Below the pieces are notes generated by a model that had not been told where the DNA came from, made no database searches, and was given only the letters and a program-made list of their open reading frames with translations. Shown here piece after piece: positions 27,101-34,966 of a DNA stretch of 64,000 nucleotides (positions within the stretch are counted from its first letter, which is position 1; each line of letters begins with the position of its first letter). Source of the DNA: Meridianimarinicoccus marinus (GTDB taxonomy: Bacteria > Pseudomonadota > Alphaproteobacteria > Rhodobacterales > Rhodobacteraceae). The translations under genes and the position numbers were made by a program. Location: assembly GCF_040689105.1 (NCBI RefSeq), contig NZ_JBFBVU010000008.1, positions 97,742 to 161,741 of the forward strand, in the 5' to 3' direction.

Positions 27101-29988
27101 TTGGCGGCCACCAGATAGACCCCGGTGTCAACGCCCGCGCGACCGGTGTAGACGCCGAAATCGGCCAGCAGCGTGTCCTGATGCTGGGTGCCGAGGGTGC
27201 CGCTGAAAGTTCCGTCGCCGCCGAAATATTGCAGCCCGCCGTTGTAGAGCACCAGATCGTCGGTGAAGTCCGAGCCCAGCACGTCCACCGCTTCCACGTC
27301 TGCATAAAAGTCGATGCCCACGGTGGTGCCCAGCTTGCCATAGCGCAGGAAGTCGCGGTCGGCCTCGGCCTGGGTGAAGACATCGCGGGTCAGCTCGTTG
27401 CCGGACTGGCCGAAGGTGGTGGTGTCGCCGAAGCGGCCGCCGTCATGGGTGTCGAGCAGGGCGAACAGGCTTGTCACAGCGGAGTGCGCGGTGCCGAAGT
27501 CCTGCGTGGCGCCGTCGTCGACCGAAACCAGAATCTCGATGGGCACGGCGAAGGATTCGGGCGAGGGCTGGGGGCCGGTGTAGACATCGGTCGCCTTGAA
27601 CACGCCGATGTCATGGCCGGTGCCGCCGAAGACCGTGTCGGGAAGGGCCGCGTTGTTGGTGTCGACCACGTCATAGCTGTAGTAGATCACGTCGTCATCG
27701 GCGCCGGCGGCCACGAAATCGGCCGCAAGGTCGGGGGCGAGCTGGATGAAGTCATCGCCGCCCGAGGTTTCGAACCAGTCTTCATAGAGGCCGCCCGAGA
27801 GGAAATCGTCCTGATCGCCGGTGCGCAGCACGAAGGCCTCGATGTTGCGCAGGGTGACGCTGCCCGCGACGATGATGCCGCTGTCGAAATTCGCCTCGGT
27901 GCTGTCGAAGCTGATCGCGGTGTTGGGGAAGATGTGCTTGAAATCGGCGATGAAGTAATCGCCCACGGCGACATTGCCAAAGATGCCGCGGGTTTCCCCG
28001 CCGCCGTCGAAATACTTGCCCTCGGCATTGCGCATCACCATCACATCGCCGTTGTCGCTGCCCTGTACCTGCGGGGTCTGCTGCGATTTCAGGATGTTGT
28101 CGGCGTTACCGGGGGTGTACTGATAGGTCACATAGGTGGAATTGGCGATGCCGTTCAGCAGCGCGACCTTCAGGTCGATGGAGGTATTGGCGTAGACGTA
28201 GGTCGGCTCGGTCGTGCTGTTGGGGTCGAGGTCCAGCAGCGCGTCGGAAAAGGACGGCGATCCGTCATCGACCGACACCGTGGCGCCAAGCACATCCTGC
28301 GGCGCGATGCCCGGCGCGACATTGATCACCGTGTAGTTGTTGGACCCGCCGAACAGCGTGACCTGCGCGGAATTGTTGCCAAACCAGATGCGGGTGGTGT
28401 CGGTGGCGTTCGGCGGCGGGTTGTTGAAACCCGACAGAATGGCTTGTTCGTCCTGCGCGGGGTTGTTGCCCCACAGGTGCCCGAAGGTGGTGATGGTGCT
28501 GTCCACGTTCTGGGCAATGGCGGCCTTGTATTCATAGACCCGCTGCGCCGCATTGGGGGCTTCGGGATCCCATCCCGTGGGCGAGTCGTTGGTGACGAAG
28601 ACCTCGTAGCTGTCGGTTTCGCGGTTGAAGGCGCCGGCGCTGTAGCCCCAGCTGGCCGGGTCGGTGCCGGCTGCGGGCGCAGAGGCATAGGCCCCGGTGG
28701 GCAGGGCGAAGTCGTCGCTGTAGAAGTCGAACAGCTTGGCCTGAAAGCCGCCTTCGGGAAAGGTCAGATCCAGCAGCGGGCCAAAGCTGAAGGCCAGATC
28801 GTCGGACACCCAGGCGCCGCCGAATTCGGCCTGCAGGGCGCGGATGGTCAGCGCCGCGTCGATGCCCATGCCCACCGAGTGCGAATACTGCACATCCGTC
28901 AGATCGTAGTATCCGGTGACGGTGACCAGCGCGGTGCCATCAGCGCCCAGCCGGTTGGAGCGCGGCATGTCCACCTGCGCGACATTGCCCAGCGTCGTTT
29001 GGGTGACCACATCATCGCTGAAATCCGTCGGCGTGCCCGCGTCCGAGCGCAGCACCACGCGCACATCCGGCGTCGCATCGCCGCCGCCGATGTCAAGCGC
29101 CACATCCTCGGTCAGCACGGTGCCGGCATTGGCGTCGATGTCCAGAACCGTCGCCGAAAGCTCGAACTTGCCGCGCGGGATGTAGGGCACGTAATCGGCC
29201 AAATCAAAGGTTTCGTCGAAAAAGACAAAGTCGCCGACCTTGCTGATGATCGGGCCGACGGGGGGCGGCAGTTTCCCGGCCAGTTCCAGAAACAGCTCGT
29301 CCACATCGACGTTCAGTTCCAGGAACTTGGTGTCGGAAAACCCCGACCCGGCCACAAGGCTGCTGCCGAAACTGTTGCCGAAGGTGTCGGCACCGGTGGG
29401 CAGGCGGGCAAAGACCTCGATCCCCGGATAAAGCTGCCCCGCGATTTCGAACTCGGGCTTGATCTCGATGATCGGCACGCGTTCCTGGATGTCGATGAGC
29501 TTGAAATCGTCTTCTTCGCCCGAGGCGCCGAAGGCGAACCACTGGATGTCGCGAAAGCCCAGTTCGACTTCCAGCACGAAGTCAAGACCGGCGCCGGGGC
29601 TGCCCGAGAACCCCTTGCTGTCGATCTGGGCGCTGCGCACCGTCCATTGGGTCAGGTCGAAGCTGACCTGTGCCGGGGCGGTGGCGGTCTGGGCCTTCGA
29701 GACGTCGATACCGGGGGTGTATTTCACTGCAACGTCGATGTCGTAGCGGGCGTTGAAATGGCCCGCGTCCAGAAGCTCGGCATAGGCTTCCAGTCCGACC
29801 ATGAAATTCATGTAGGCCTCGCCGGAAACGCCGGCGACCCAGATGTCGAAATCAAAGGGTTTGGTCAGTTCCGGCGCCGTGTAGATCAGCAGATCGCCGG
29901 TGGAAATTCGGAATTCCCGCGCCTGTCCGGGGGCCCAGAGCGACTGGTTCGCGGTGCTGAATTCCAGCGAGGTGTTCTTGACGACCAT
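21103..29988 (-). CDS. Giant RTX (hemolysin-type calcium-binding) protein
   Basis: A 2961-residue, highly acidic protein with no signal peptide. Residues 1 to about 710 contain no RTX repeats: a beta-rich region with segments such as WAPGQAREFRISTGDLLIYT, LDFVLEVELGFRDIQWFAFG and PPPVGPIISKVGDFVFFDET that I do not recognise. From about 710 to 1700 come large modules of about 200-240 residues, each pairing RTX blocks with a recurring phrase (HVNVTGSDTASDLIFYEGGA and AVNVAGAHDHDDLVLYQNGL). From about 1700 to 2900 dense GGxGxDxLxG nonapeptides follow. The last 70 residues (GRDVVKDYTDGLDRLDFTAH and on) match the terminal RTX cap typical of type I secretion substrates. The start is the ATG at 29988. 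No ABC/HlyD/TolC secretion genes are adjacent. Probably a secreted, calcium-folded surface or matrix protein. Confidence 0.85.
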   Translation of the reverse strand: MVVKNTSLEFSTANQSLWAPGQAREFRISTGDLLIYTAPELTKPFDFDIWVAGVSGEAYMNFMVGLEAYAELLDAGHFNARYDIDVAVKYTPGIDVSKAQTATAPAQVSFDLTQWTVRSAQIDSKGFSGSPGAGLDFVLEVELGFRDIQWFAFGASGEEDDFKLIDIQERVPIIEIKPEFEIAGQLYPGIEVFARLPTGADTFGNSFGSSLVAGSGFSDTKFLELNVDVDELFLELAGKLPPPVGPIISKVGDFVFFDETFDLADYVPYIPRGKFELSATVLDIDANAGTVLTEDVALDIGGGDATPDVRVVLRSDAGTPTDFSDDVVTQTTLGNVAQVDMPRSNRLGADGTALVTVTGYYDLTDVQYSHSVGMGIDAALTIRALQAEFGGAWVSDDLAFSFGPLLDLTFPEGGFQAKLFDFYSDDFALPTGAYASAPAAGTDPASWGYSAGAFNRETDSYEVFVTNDSPTGWDPEAPNAAQRVYEYKAAIAQNVDSTITTFGHLWGNNPAQDEQAILSGFNNPPPNATDTTRIWFGNNSAQVTLFGGSNNYTVINVAPGIAPQDVLGATVSVDDGSPSFSDALLDLDPNSTTEPTYVYANTSIDLKVALLNGIANSTYVTYQYTPGNADNILKSQQTPQVQGSDNGDVMVMRNAEGKYFDGGGETRGIFGNVAVGDYFIADFKHIFPNTAISFDSTEANFDSGIIVAGSVTLRNIEAFVLRTGDQDDFLSGGLYEDWFETSGGDDFIQLAPDLAADFVAAGADDDVIYYSYDVVDTNNAALPDTVFGGTGHDIGVFKATDVYTGPQPSPESFAVPIEILVSVDDGATQDFGTAHSAVTSLFALLDTHDGGRFGDTTTFGQSGNELTRDVFTQAEADRDFLRYGKLGTTVGIDFYADVEAVDVLGSDFTDDLVLYNGGLQYFGGDGTFSGTLGTQHQDTLLADFGVYTGRAGVDTGVYLVAANRIGQTGANQILSFGETVFDGFERLVARGTDAADNFLGGRFDDGFEGGGDNDLIDGGEFDPFPGMVFDPRGFLTSGTITEERDALSGGDGNDIFFWSDDGADILQGDAGLDWLIVAAEAGSQGLEYGLYTPTAITTATPTREVFDATASADDIERAMGLLADFTVPVAGQTLTLGRGMRFGDTLGFAGDDPFLNYHGIEHVNVTGSDTASDLIFYEGGATYDAGGEGSGPGDVFAADFSAQQVGIDLTFGAENAAGVTLANGVFLRGFERGIVKAGSGNDRLKGGALEDRLFGGDGADIIQGGDGDDRIFGEAGDDLLFWDGNGSDFISGGDGLDHLVMGGRGEGLKWSLFDAGFNPLGTGNLGAGATRAELDAALDNLPLAGLMVARSHGESLLYQGIEAVNVAGAHDHDDLVLYQNGLINYGGDQVGDADLFAADLSAETADLTLFADSDQNAGDAAADGTQAFDADGNFTGFAGVRDIGNGTFVGGFERLHVRTGSGNDTVFGGALADSIDTGDGDDIVDLGTGGTQATPDRANTGLGDDVITYRGGVADVDGGSAGGDYDILNFEATTGALSFAILDQAGTRIGATLTGAATSRADLTAMFAADPTFAAGLTLGDGTNSLTYRNIEEMLIQGSDQDDFLVAPLRNGNLFGNGGDDVLVSSLGIDIMVGGDGLDTYAFRSGDGADFIARETHQGARIYFDNVARGDITFTRAGTDDLALTENGGSIPTLVIYDYFATGGRGLDFEYDFTDFTGRIDLSHLGGAAVTPAAAGTTAIGTSGDDDLSAQGSARADNLTGAAGDDFFNGSAGADLLNGGAGADSVSYNALGGASGVTVDLIFRAGSRGIADGEILVSIENLFGTDNGDTLLGDRAANIIFGAAGNDTLAGREGADLLSGDEGNDTLFGDQGRDQLFGDDGNDILNGGDDNDFLSGGDGNDTLRGDAGDDTLIGGRGTDSAFGGAGDDTYVHGGEDDPTTAAADENGLDSFNGGAGIDLADFSPFEHAIHVTQGFGAADGIRTDRDTDITGALDEEILNVINTEQFVGTAFDDRFDVKGDGLTLGGGDGDDLFILGVGSQTIHGGAGLDTLDLNFSPVNPQGVTVDLLTGTVIDQLGATDTVSGIERFLGTHQNDVFTGNEQDNIFEDGGGADRVVTGGGNDEIVAGLDGSDDTYDGGDGFDTLNYAKATGDLFIDLLFDVAEDATGAEVGIDTISGIDAVRTGSGDDEVYGHTGVNHIFGGDGNDRLLGDYGDDIITGGGGDDDLFGDLESADPQDGFDIVDYSTATQSITVALLAIGGNATGADIGTDTLTGFEAVVSGLASDNLTGDGADQTFFIAGAAGQGGFDRVDGAGGIDTADFSRFGAAVELDLAAAVEVRTRDAATLDPTLGPLRNLADLTGIEIVVLTDHADALRGTTGNDTLDGSGGDDFLTGRDGADILRGGEGRDTADYSLETGTAGVEVDLSGAAGLVAGQTGPLARDSHGKIDRLESIESAIGTDQADRLFGSTGDNVFFGGAGDDEIYGIAGTNLVSGGDGADMLFGGTETDALSGGNDDDMLFGGKGDDTLNGGAGNDQIFVDSARDVVDGGSGTDRVRFETTLGLALNLALWTSVEEVSAEAGDDTLDGAGVLTALTLFGREGNDTLTGGFANDLLFGGSGNDTITGGASTDQLFGGSGADLMDGGNESDFYVIDGFDTITDSGTRGFDKAQINNAGGTSVTLTGWSGVERVNGFTGDDTIDGSSQTTGLLLFGDDGDDTLTGGSGNDVLIGGNGNDTLSGMGGNDVLLGNAGNDSFDGGAGNDILFIGENGDVVFDGGAGFDKAVVSNAAGLTLSVGSWAGVERINGLTGNDTIDATGLATGVTIASGAGDDVVTGGSAGDVIFAGTGNDTLLGAGGADALIGAAGNDRLDGGAGGDFYLGGAGADSFAWSDGFGRDVVKDYTDGLDRLDFTAHSGVTKLADLTISQSGAHVILTLSAGGADQITLADTLASALTASDFDFV
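21240..27850 (-). repeat. RTX repeat-coding array
   Basis: Degenerate 27-bp-periodic coding repeats with recurring GCCGCCG and TCGTTGCC patterns on the plus strand, corresponding to GGxGxDxLx nonapeptides. The organisation is looser and modular above about 24.9 kb and dense below it. These are protein-coding repeats, not an intergenic array. Confidence 0.8.
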
Positions 29989-30114
29989 GGGGGGCCCTTT
30001 TCACGATTTAATGCACTGGCCCGGTGTCGAGCCAAAACAGTTAATCATGACAGGCAGCGTCAATACATGCGAATTCGCCGCCACGGGGTGGGGCGATCCG
30101 CCATTGCCCGCGGA

Positions 30115-31239
30115 TTAATCCGCGAGCAGGTGTTCGTAGCGCGCGTCGGTCAGGGTCTTCAGGAAGGCGACCAGCGCATCGATGCGCATGTCCTTCAGGG
30201 CCGGGCCGTGGGTCAGCTTCTCCAGCGCCAGGGTGTCGGGCACTGGTGGCGGACCGAAGGGTTTGCCGGTTTCGGGGTTGATCTTTCGGGCGTCCGAAAT
30301 GGTGTTGTAGCTGTTGTAGAACAGAACGACGGTGCGCAGATCGTCGAAGATGCCGTTGTGCATATAGGGGCCGGTGACGGCCACGTTGCGCAGGGTCGGC
30401 ACCTTGTATTTGCCCATCGCCTGCGGCTCGGCGACCAGCGGGTTTCCGGCCAGCCCGATGTCCAGCTTGGCCGGATCGACACCGTTCATCGCACGCAGGG
30501 CCAGGTTCGTCGGCACGCCGATGTTGAAGTATTCGTGGTTGGTGAACACCTCTTGCCGGTCCGCTGCGCTGAGGCCGATCTTGTGGCACTGGTCGCAATT
30601 GGTGAATTGCGGCGAGAAGAACAGGACGCGGCCCAGTTCCTCCATGTCGGTCAGGTCCGCCTCGCCGCGCAGGAAGCGGTCGTACTTGCTGTCGAAGGGC
30701 GAGATTTCGGGCGTGCGTTCGAAGGCGGCGATGGCTTGCGTCATGGCGGCATAGCCGGTGTCGGGATCGTCCAGGGTGCCGGGGCCGAAGAGGACTGGGA
30801 AAGCCTGCGTGTAGACCGGGTTTTCCAGCAGGCGGGTCAGCACGGCGGCGGTGTCGGGCATGCCCATCTCGGCCGAGTTCAGGGGCGGGCCGCCGGCCTG
30901 ATCTTCCAGTTCCGGGGCGCGGCCGTCCCAGAATTGGCCGCCGACCCAATCGCCCGCGTCGTTGCGGTGAAAGCCAGGGCGCAGTGCGGCATAGGTCACC
31001 GTGGGCGCGTTGCGGTCGCCCAGCGACACGCCATCATCGCCGGTCGAGGCCATGCCGCGCGGATCGGCAAACCCGTGGTCCGGATCGTGACAGGTGGAAC
31101 AGGACTGGGTGCGCTTCAGGGACAGGTTCTCATCGAAGAACAGCAATTCGCCAAGCGCCGCCCTCGTGATGGGCACCGGGGTGTCGGCATTGGCAAGAGG
31201 GGCGAGAAACAGGGCGCAAAGAACAATGGAAAGACGCAT
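30115..31239 (-). CDS. Di-heme cytochrome c peroxidase / MauG-like
   Basis: A 374-residue periplasmic protein. The signal peptide MRLSIVLCALFLAPLANA is cleaved before D19. Two heme c sites are visible, CSTCH at 47-51 and CDQCH at 215-219, in the N- and C-terminal cytochrome domains. The downstream VPTLRNVAVTGPYMHNGIFD block is characteristic of the bacterial CcpA/MauG family. Members reduce hydrogen peroxide with electrons from small cytochromes or modify proteins oxidatively; sequence alone does not decide between these. It is followed on the same strand by the RTX gene after 126 bp without a clear terminator. Confidence 0.88.
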   Translation of the reverse strand: MRLSIVLCALFLAPLANADTPVPITRAALGELLFFDENLSLKRTQSCSTCHDPDHGFADPRGMASTGDDGVSLGDRNAPTVTYAALRPGFHRNDAGDWVGGQFWDGRAPELEDQAGGPPLNSAEMGMPDTAAVLTRLLENPVYTQAFPVLFGPGTLDDPDTGYAAMTQAIAAFERTPEISPFDSKYDRFLRGEADLTDMEELGRVLFFSPQFTNCDQCHKIGLSAADRQEVFTNHEYFNIGVPTNLALRAMNGVDPAKLDIGLAGNPLVAEPQAMGKYKVPTLRNVAVTGPYMHNGIFDDLRTVVLFYNSYNTISDARKINPETGKPFGPPPVPDTLALEKLTHGPALKDMRIDALVAFLKTLTDARYEHLLAD

Positions 31240-31609
31240 GGCAATAACTTCGTATCTAGAGATGGGGAATTCCTAGTAGCTGCTAGAGCGCTGTCCTTGA
31301 TCCGGGTCAAGTCAGCCTTGGTGTGCATTTTCGACGACCGGGAGGGATTCGATTCGGGAGGAAGGCCGGGCGATTCACCCCGCCTGTGGAGCGGCAACGC
31401 GCAGGTCGCGGGAGCCAGGCGGGGCCGGGCCGGCGCTTTGCACGGGCAGCCCGAAAGCATGAAAAATACAATGAAAACAACGGAAGTTTGTTTTTTGAGG
31501 TACGAACCTCAAATTTTTCTTTACGGATTGGATCAGGCTCTCGTACCGTGAACCTATCCAGCGATTCGCCATCCACGGTCGCCGGCGAGATAAAAATGGG
31601 GAGGAATGG
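31240..31609. promoter_or_regulatory. Divergent control region of the polyol-type cluster, with a 20-bp operator-like dyad
   Basis: A gene-free 370-bp region. At 31494-31513 TTTGAGGT-ACGA-ACCTCAAA forms a perfect 8-bp-arm palindrome in AT-rich DNA, about 97 bp before the binding-protein start. Size and symmetry suit a LacI-family operator, and a LacI regulator is encoded in the same cluster. The flanking A/T runs also let it act as a terminator. The rest of the stretch shows nothing I can support. Confidence 0.45.
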
Positions 31610-32929
31610 ATGTCTTACAAGAAACTGGTTTCGGCCAGCGCGATTGCGCTGTGCACATCCTCGATCACGTCGCTTGCACAAGCGGATGATCTGACCTTGT
31701 GCTGGGCCGCTTGGGATCCGGCCAACGCGCTGGTGGAACTGTCCAAGGAATTCGAGGCCGAGTCCGGCCACACGATGAATTTCGAATTCGTCCCCTGGCC
31801 GAATTTCGCGGACCGGATGCTGAACGAGCTTAACTCGGGTGGCAAGCTGTGCGATCTTCTGATCGGTGACAGCCAGTGGATCGGCGGCGGGGCCGAGAAC
31901 GGGCACTACGTCAAGCTGAACGACTTCTTTGATGCCAACGGCATTTCGATGGACGATTTCGCGCCGGCCACCGTTTACGCCTATTCGACCTGGCCCAAGG
32001 GCACGCCGAACTATTACGCACTGCCCGCCATGGGCGATGCCAACGGCTGGTTCTATCGCAAGGACTGGTTCGCGCGCGAAGACATCCGCGCCGCATTCCT
32101 GGAGGCTACCGGCCGCGAGTTGGGCGAGCCGCAGTCCCAGAAGGAACTGCTGGAGATCGCGCAATTCTTCCAGGGCCGCGAGATCGACGGCAAGAAGGTC
32201 TATGGCGCGGCGATCTTCACCGAGCGCGGCTCGGAAGGGATCACCATGGGCGTCACCGGGGCGCTGTATCCCTGGGGCTTCAAATACGAGAACACGCCGG
32301 GATCCTATGACATGGAAGGGGCGGTCAACTCGCCCGAGGCTGTCGAGGCACTGGAATTCTACAAGGAGTTCTACGAGACCGCGACGCCGCCGGGCTATAC
32401 CAACTCGTACATGGGCGAGAGCCTGGACGCCTTCAAATCGGGCCAGGTCGCCATGGCGATGAACTGGTTCGCCTTCTTCCCCGGCCTCTACGCCGATCCC
32501 AACACCGGCGGCGACAAGATCGACTTCTTCGTCAACCCGCCGCAGAACCAGGCCGGCTCGACGCTGGGCGGGCAGGGCATCTCGGTGGTGTCCTATTCCG
32601 ACAAGCAGGATGCGGCGCTGGAATACATCCAGTGGTTCGCGCAGCCCGAGGTTCAGGCCAAGTGGTGGGAACTGGGCGGCTATTCGGCGCACAACTCGGT
32701 GCTGAACGATCCGGGCTTCGTGGACAGCCAGCCGTTTGCCGGCGACTTCCTGGAAGCCATGGGCGCGGTGCAGGACTTCTGGCAGGAGCCGGCCTATGCC
32801 GAACTGCTGCTGGCGATGCAGAAGCGTATCCACGACTATGTGGTGGCCGATCAGGGCACCGCGCAAGAGGCGCTTGACCTGCTGATCGAAGACTGGACCG
32901 AGGTCTTCGAGGACGAAGGCAAGCTCTGA
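31610..32929 (+). CDS. Carbohydrate/polyol ABC transporter substrate-binding protein
   Basis: A 439-residue periplasmic binding protein of the family-1 (MalE-like) type. The ATG at 31610 follows GGGGAGGAATGG. The signal peptide MSYKKLVSASAIALCTSSI continues to LAQA-DD. The body shows the fold's usual landmarks: FEAESGHTMNFEFVPWPNFA near the N-terminus, YYALPAMGDANGWFYRKDWF, and TLGGQGISVVSYSDKQDAAL with EYIQWFAQPEVQAKWWELGG, the tryptophan-rich face being typical of sugar or polyol pockets. First gene of a nine- to ten-gene unit; a very stable hairpin follows it. The ligand is unknown. Confidence 0.85.
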   Translation: MSYKKLVSASAIALCTSSITSLAQADDLTLCWAAWDPANALVELSKEFEAESGHTMNFEFVPWPNFADRMLNELNSGGKLCDLLIGDSQWIGGGAENGHYVKLNDFFDANGISMDDFAPATVYAYSTWPKGTPNYYALPAMGDANGWFYRKDWFAREDIRAAFLEATGRELGEPQSQKELLEIAQFFQGREIDGKKVYGAAIFTERGSEGITMGVTGALYPWGFKYENTPGSYDMEGAVNSPEAVEALEFYKEFYETATPPGYTNSYMGESLDAFKSGQVAMAMNWFAFFPGLYADPNTGGDKIDFFVNPPQNQAGSTLGGQGISVVSYSDKQDAALEYIQWFAQPEVQAKWWELGGYSAHNSVLNDPGFVDSQPFAGDFLEAMGAVQDFWQEPAYAELLLAMQKRIHDYVVADQGTAQEALDLLIEDWTEVFEDEGKL

Positions 32930-32940
32930 CACCAGACCCC

Positions 32941-32964
32941 GGAAGCAGGCTTCGGCCTGCTTCC
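32941..32964 (+). terminator. Stable UUCG-capped hairpin between binding protein and permease genes
   Basis: GGAAGCAGGC (32941-32950) and GCCTGCTTCC (32955-32964) pair perfectly around TTCG, an exceptionally stable tetraloop. There is no T run, so it probably protects the 3' end of the binding-protein message rather than ending transcription, giving more binding protein than permease. Confidence 0.7.
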
Positions 32965-33018
32965 GACACGACCTTCGGCCCTTTGCGCCGAACCTCATAA
33001 AAAATCGGAAGTTTTCCC

Positions 33019-33966
33019 ATGTCCGAGCGGACCATAGACCGCGTTGCCACGGCAACGCCCCCGAAAGTTGCGCGCAAAATCAAGGGTCTGTCCGACCGGG
33101 CCATCGCCTGGATCTTCGTGGCGCCGACGATTTTCCTGCTGCTGGCGATCAACATCTTTCCGCTGATCTGGACCATCCAGCTGAGCTTTACCGATTTCAA
33201 GGCGAACCGCATCGGGCGCGAGGTCAAGAACATCGGGCTGCGCAACTACGAGCGTATCCTGACCGACAATGACATCTGGCTGAACATGCAGGCCACGGCG
33301 CATTTCCTGTTCTGGACGATCTTCTTCCAGGTGCTGATCGGCTTCACGCTGGCGTGGCTGATCAACAAGAAATTCAAGGGCAACGATCTGTGGACCACGA
33401 TCATCGTGCTGCCGATGATGCTGTCGCCGGCGGTGGTCGGGAACTTCTGGAAATTCCTGTACCAGCCGCAGATCGGCCTGTTCAATTACATCGTGGCCTT
33501 CTTCTCGGGCAAGGATCCGTCCAGCTTCCAGATGCTGGGGCAGGTCAATCTGGCGCCCTGGTCCATCGTCATCGTCGACACCTGGATGTGGACGCCCTTC
33601 GTGATGCTGATCTGTCTGGCCGGGCTGCGGTCGATCCCCGACTATATCTATGAAGCCGCCGAGATCGACCGGGCCAGCAAGCTGCGCCAGTTCTTTACCA
33701 TCACCATTCCCATGGTGCTGCCTTTCCTGATGCTGGCGGTGCTGTTCCGGGGCATCGAGAACTTCAAGATGTTCGATCTTGTGGTGCAGCTGACCGGCGG
33801 CGGTCCCGGCTCCACCACGGAACTGACCTCGATCAACCTGAAACGCGAGGCCTTCGAGAAGTGGCGCACCGGCTATGCCTCGGCCTATGCGATCATCCTG
33901 TTCGTGACCGTGTTCGGGCTGGCCTCGATCTATGTCAAGGCGCTGAACAAGGTGAAGGAGCGGTGA
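33019..33966 (+). CDS. ABC transporter permease 1 (MalF-like)
   Basis: A 315-residue inner-membrane permease beginning MSERTIDRVATATPPK. About six membrane segments are visible, the first being IAWIFVAPTIFLLLAINIFP. The coupling loop YIYEAAEIDRASKLRQFFTI (about 210-229) is the EAA motif, and the segment GGPGSTTELTSI preceding the last helices is typical of MalF-type sugar permeases. Partner of the permease at 34028. Expected to form the translocation pore for the substrate delivered by the 31610 protein. Confidence 0.88.
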   Translation: MSERTIDRVATATPPKVARKIKGLSDRAIAWIFVAPTIFLLLAINIFPLIWTIQLSFTDFKANRIGREVKNIGLRNYERILTDNDIWLNMQATAHFLFWTIFFQVLIGFTLAWLINKKFKGNDLWTTIIVLPMMLSPAVVGNFWKFLYQPQIGLFNYIVAFFSGKDPSSFQMLGQVNLAPWSIVIVDTWMWTPFVMLICLAGLRSIPDYIYEAAEIDRASKLRQFFTITIPMVLPFLMLAVLFRGIENFKMFDLVVQLTGGGPGSTTELTSINLKREAFEKWRTGYASAYAIILFVTVFGLASIYVKALNKVKER

Positions 33967-34027
33967 GCATGTCCGTCCCCAACCCCGCGTTCCGCCCCGG
34001 CCTTCCTGCATCGAAAGTGTCCTCGTC

Positions 34028-34966
34028 ATGAGCAGCTTTTCCGTCACCACACCGTCGAACCGGTCGAAATGGCTGGCAGGCACACTGGTCATCACCTACG
34101 CGCTGATCACCATGCTGCCGCTGGTCTGGATCCTGATGACCGGGTTCAAATCTCCGGCGGATTCGATCAGCTATCCGCCCAAGGCGATTTTCGAGCCGAC
34201 GCTGGAAGGCTATGTGAACCTGTTCACCACCCGCACCCGGCAGACGCAGGAATTCCTGGCCGAGAACCCGCCGCAGAACTGGGCCGACGACATCGTGCGC
34301 AAGTACGACATGGTCATCGTCGGGCCGTCGAAATTCGGCGAACGCTTCCTGAACTCGGTCATCATCGGCTTCGGCTCGACCTTCCTGTCGATTTTCCTGG
34401 GCACGCTGGCGGCCTATGCCTTCAGTCGGTTCAAGATCCCCCTGGCCGACGATCTGCTGTTCTTCATCCTCAGTACAAGGATGATGCCCCCCATCGCCGT
34501 CGCGATCCCGATCTTCCTGATGTATCGCAAGCTGGGGCTGTCGGACACGCATCTGGGGATGATCCTGCTTTATACGGCGGTGAACATCTCTCTGGCGGTC
34601 TGGCTGCTGAAGGGCTTCATCGACGAGATCCCGCGCGAATACGAAGAAGCGGCGCTGATCGACGGCTACACGCGGTTCCAGGCCTTCTACAAGGTGGTGC
34701 TGCCGCAGGCGGCCACCGGCATCGCCTCGACCGCGATCTTCTGCCTGATCTTCGCGTGGAACGAATATGCCTTCGCGGTGCTGCTGACCTCGGCCACGGC
34801 GCAGACAGCACCCCCCTTCATCCCCACAATCATCGGCATTGGCGGGCTGGACTGGCCCGCGGTGGCGGCTGGCGCGACCATCTTCCTGCTGCCGGTCATG
34901 ATTTTCACCATCCTGCTGCGCAAGCATCTGCTGCGTGGGATCACCTTCGGAGCGGTTCGCAAATGA
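34028..34966 (+). CDS. ABC transporter permease 2 (MalG-like)
   Basis: A 312-residue permease starting MSSFSVTTPSNRSKW. Six membrane segments; the EAA loop is EYEEAALIDGYTRFQAFYKV (about 200-219). An extended periplasmic loop of about 60 residues after the first helix (TRTRQTQEFLAENPPQNWAD and on) is longer than in MalG and occurs in polyol/glycerol-type systems as far as I recall. Its stop overlaps the start of the 62-residue membrane protein by 4 bp. Confidence 0.87.
   Translation: MSSFSVTTPSNRSKWLAGTLVITYALITMLPLVWILMTGFKSPADSISYPPKAIFEPTLEGYVNLFTTRTRQTQEFLAENPPQNWADDIVRKYDMVIVGPSKFGERFLNSVIIGFGSTFLSIFLGTLAAYAFSRFKIPLADDLLFFILSTRMMPPIAVAIPIFLMYRKLGLSDTHLGMILLYTAVNISLAVWLLKGFIDEIPREYEEAALIDGYTRFQAFYKVVLPQAATGIASTAIFCLIFAWNEYAFAVLLTSATAQTAPPFIPTIIGIGGLDWPAVAAGATIFLLPVMIFTILLRKHLLRGITFGAVRK

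Noticed and set aside
21240..27850. CRISPR-like regular repeats
   Set aside because: The periodic signal is the 27-bp codon pattern of RTX nonapeptides, not identical repeats with unique spacers.
21199..31551. A 10.3-kb open frame on the plus strand, opposite the RTX gene
   Set aside because: Its translation is a Gly/Ala/Val/Asp-rich monotony that mirrors the RTX repeats, and it runs antisense through both the RTX and the cytochrome peroxidase genes. It is a shadow caused by GC-rich, stop-poor repeat codons.
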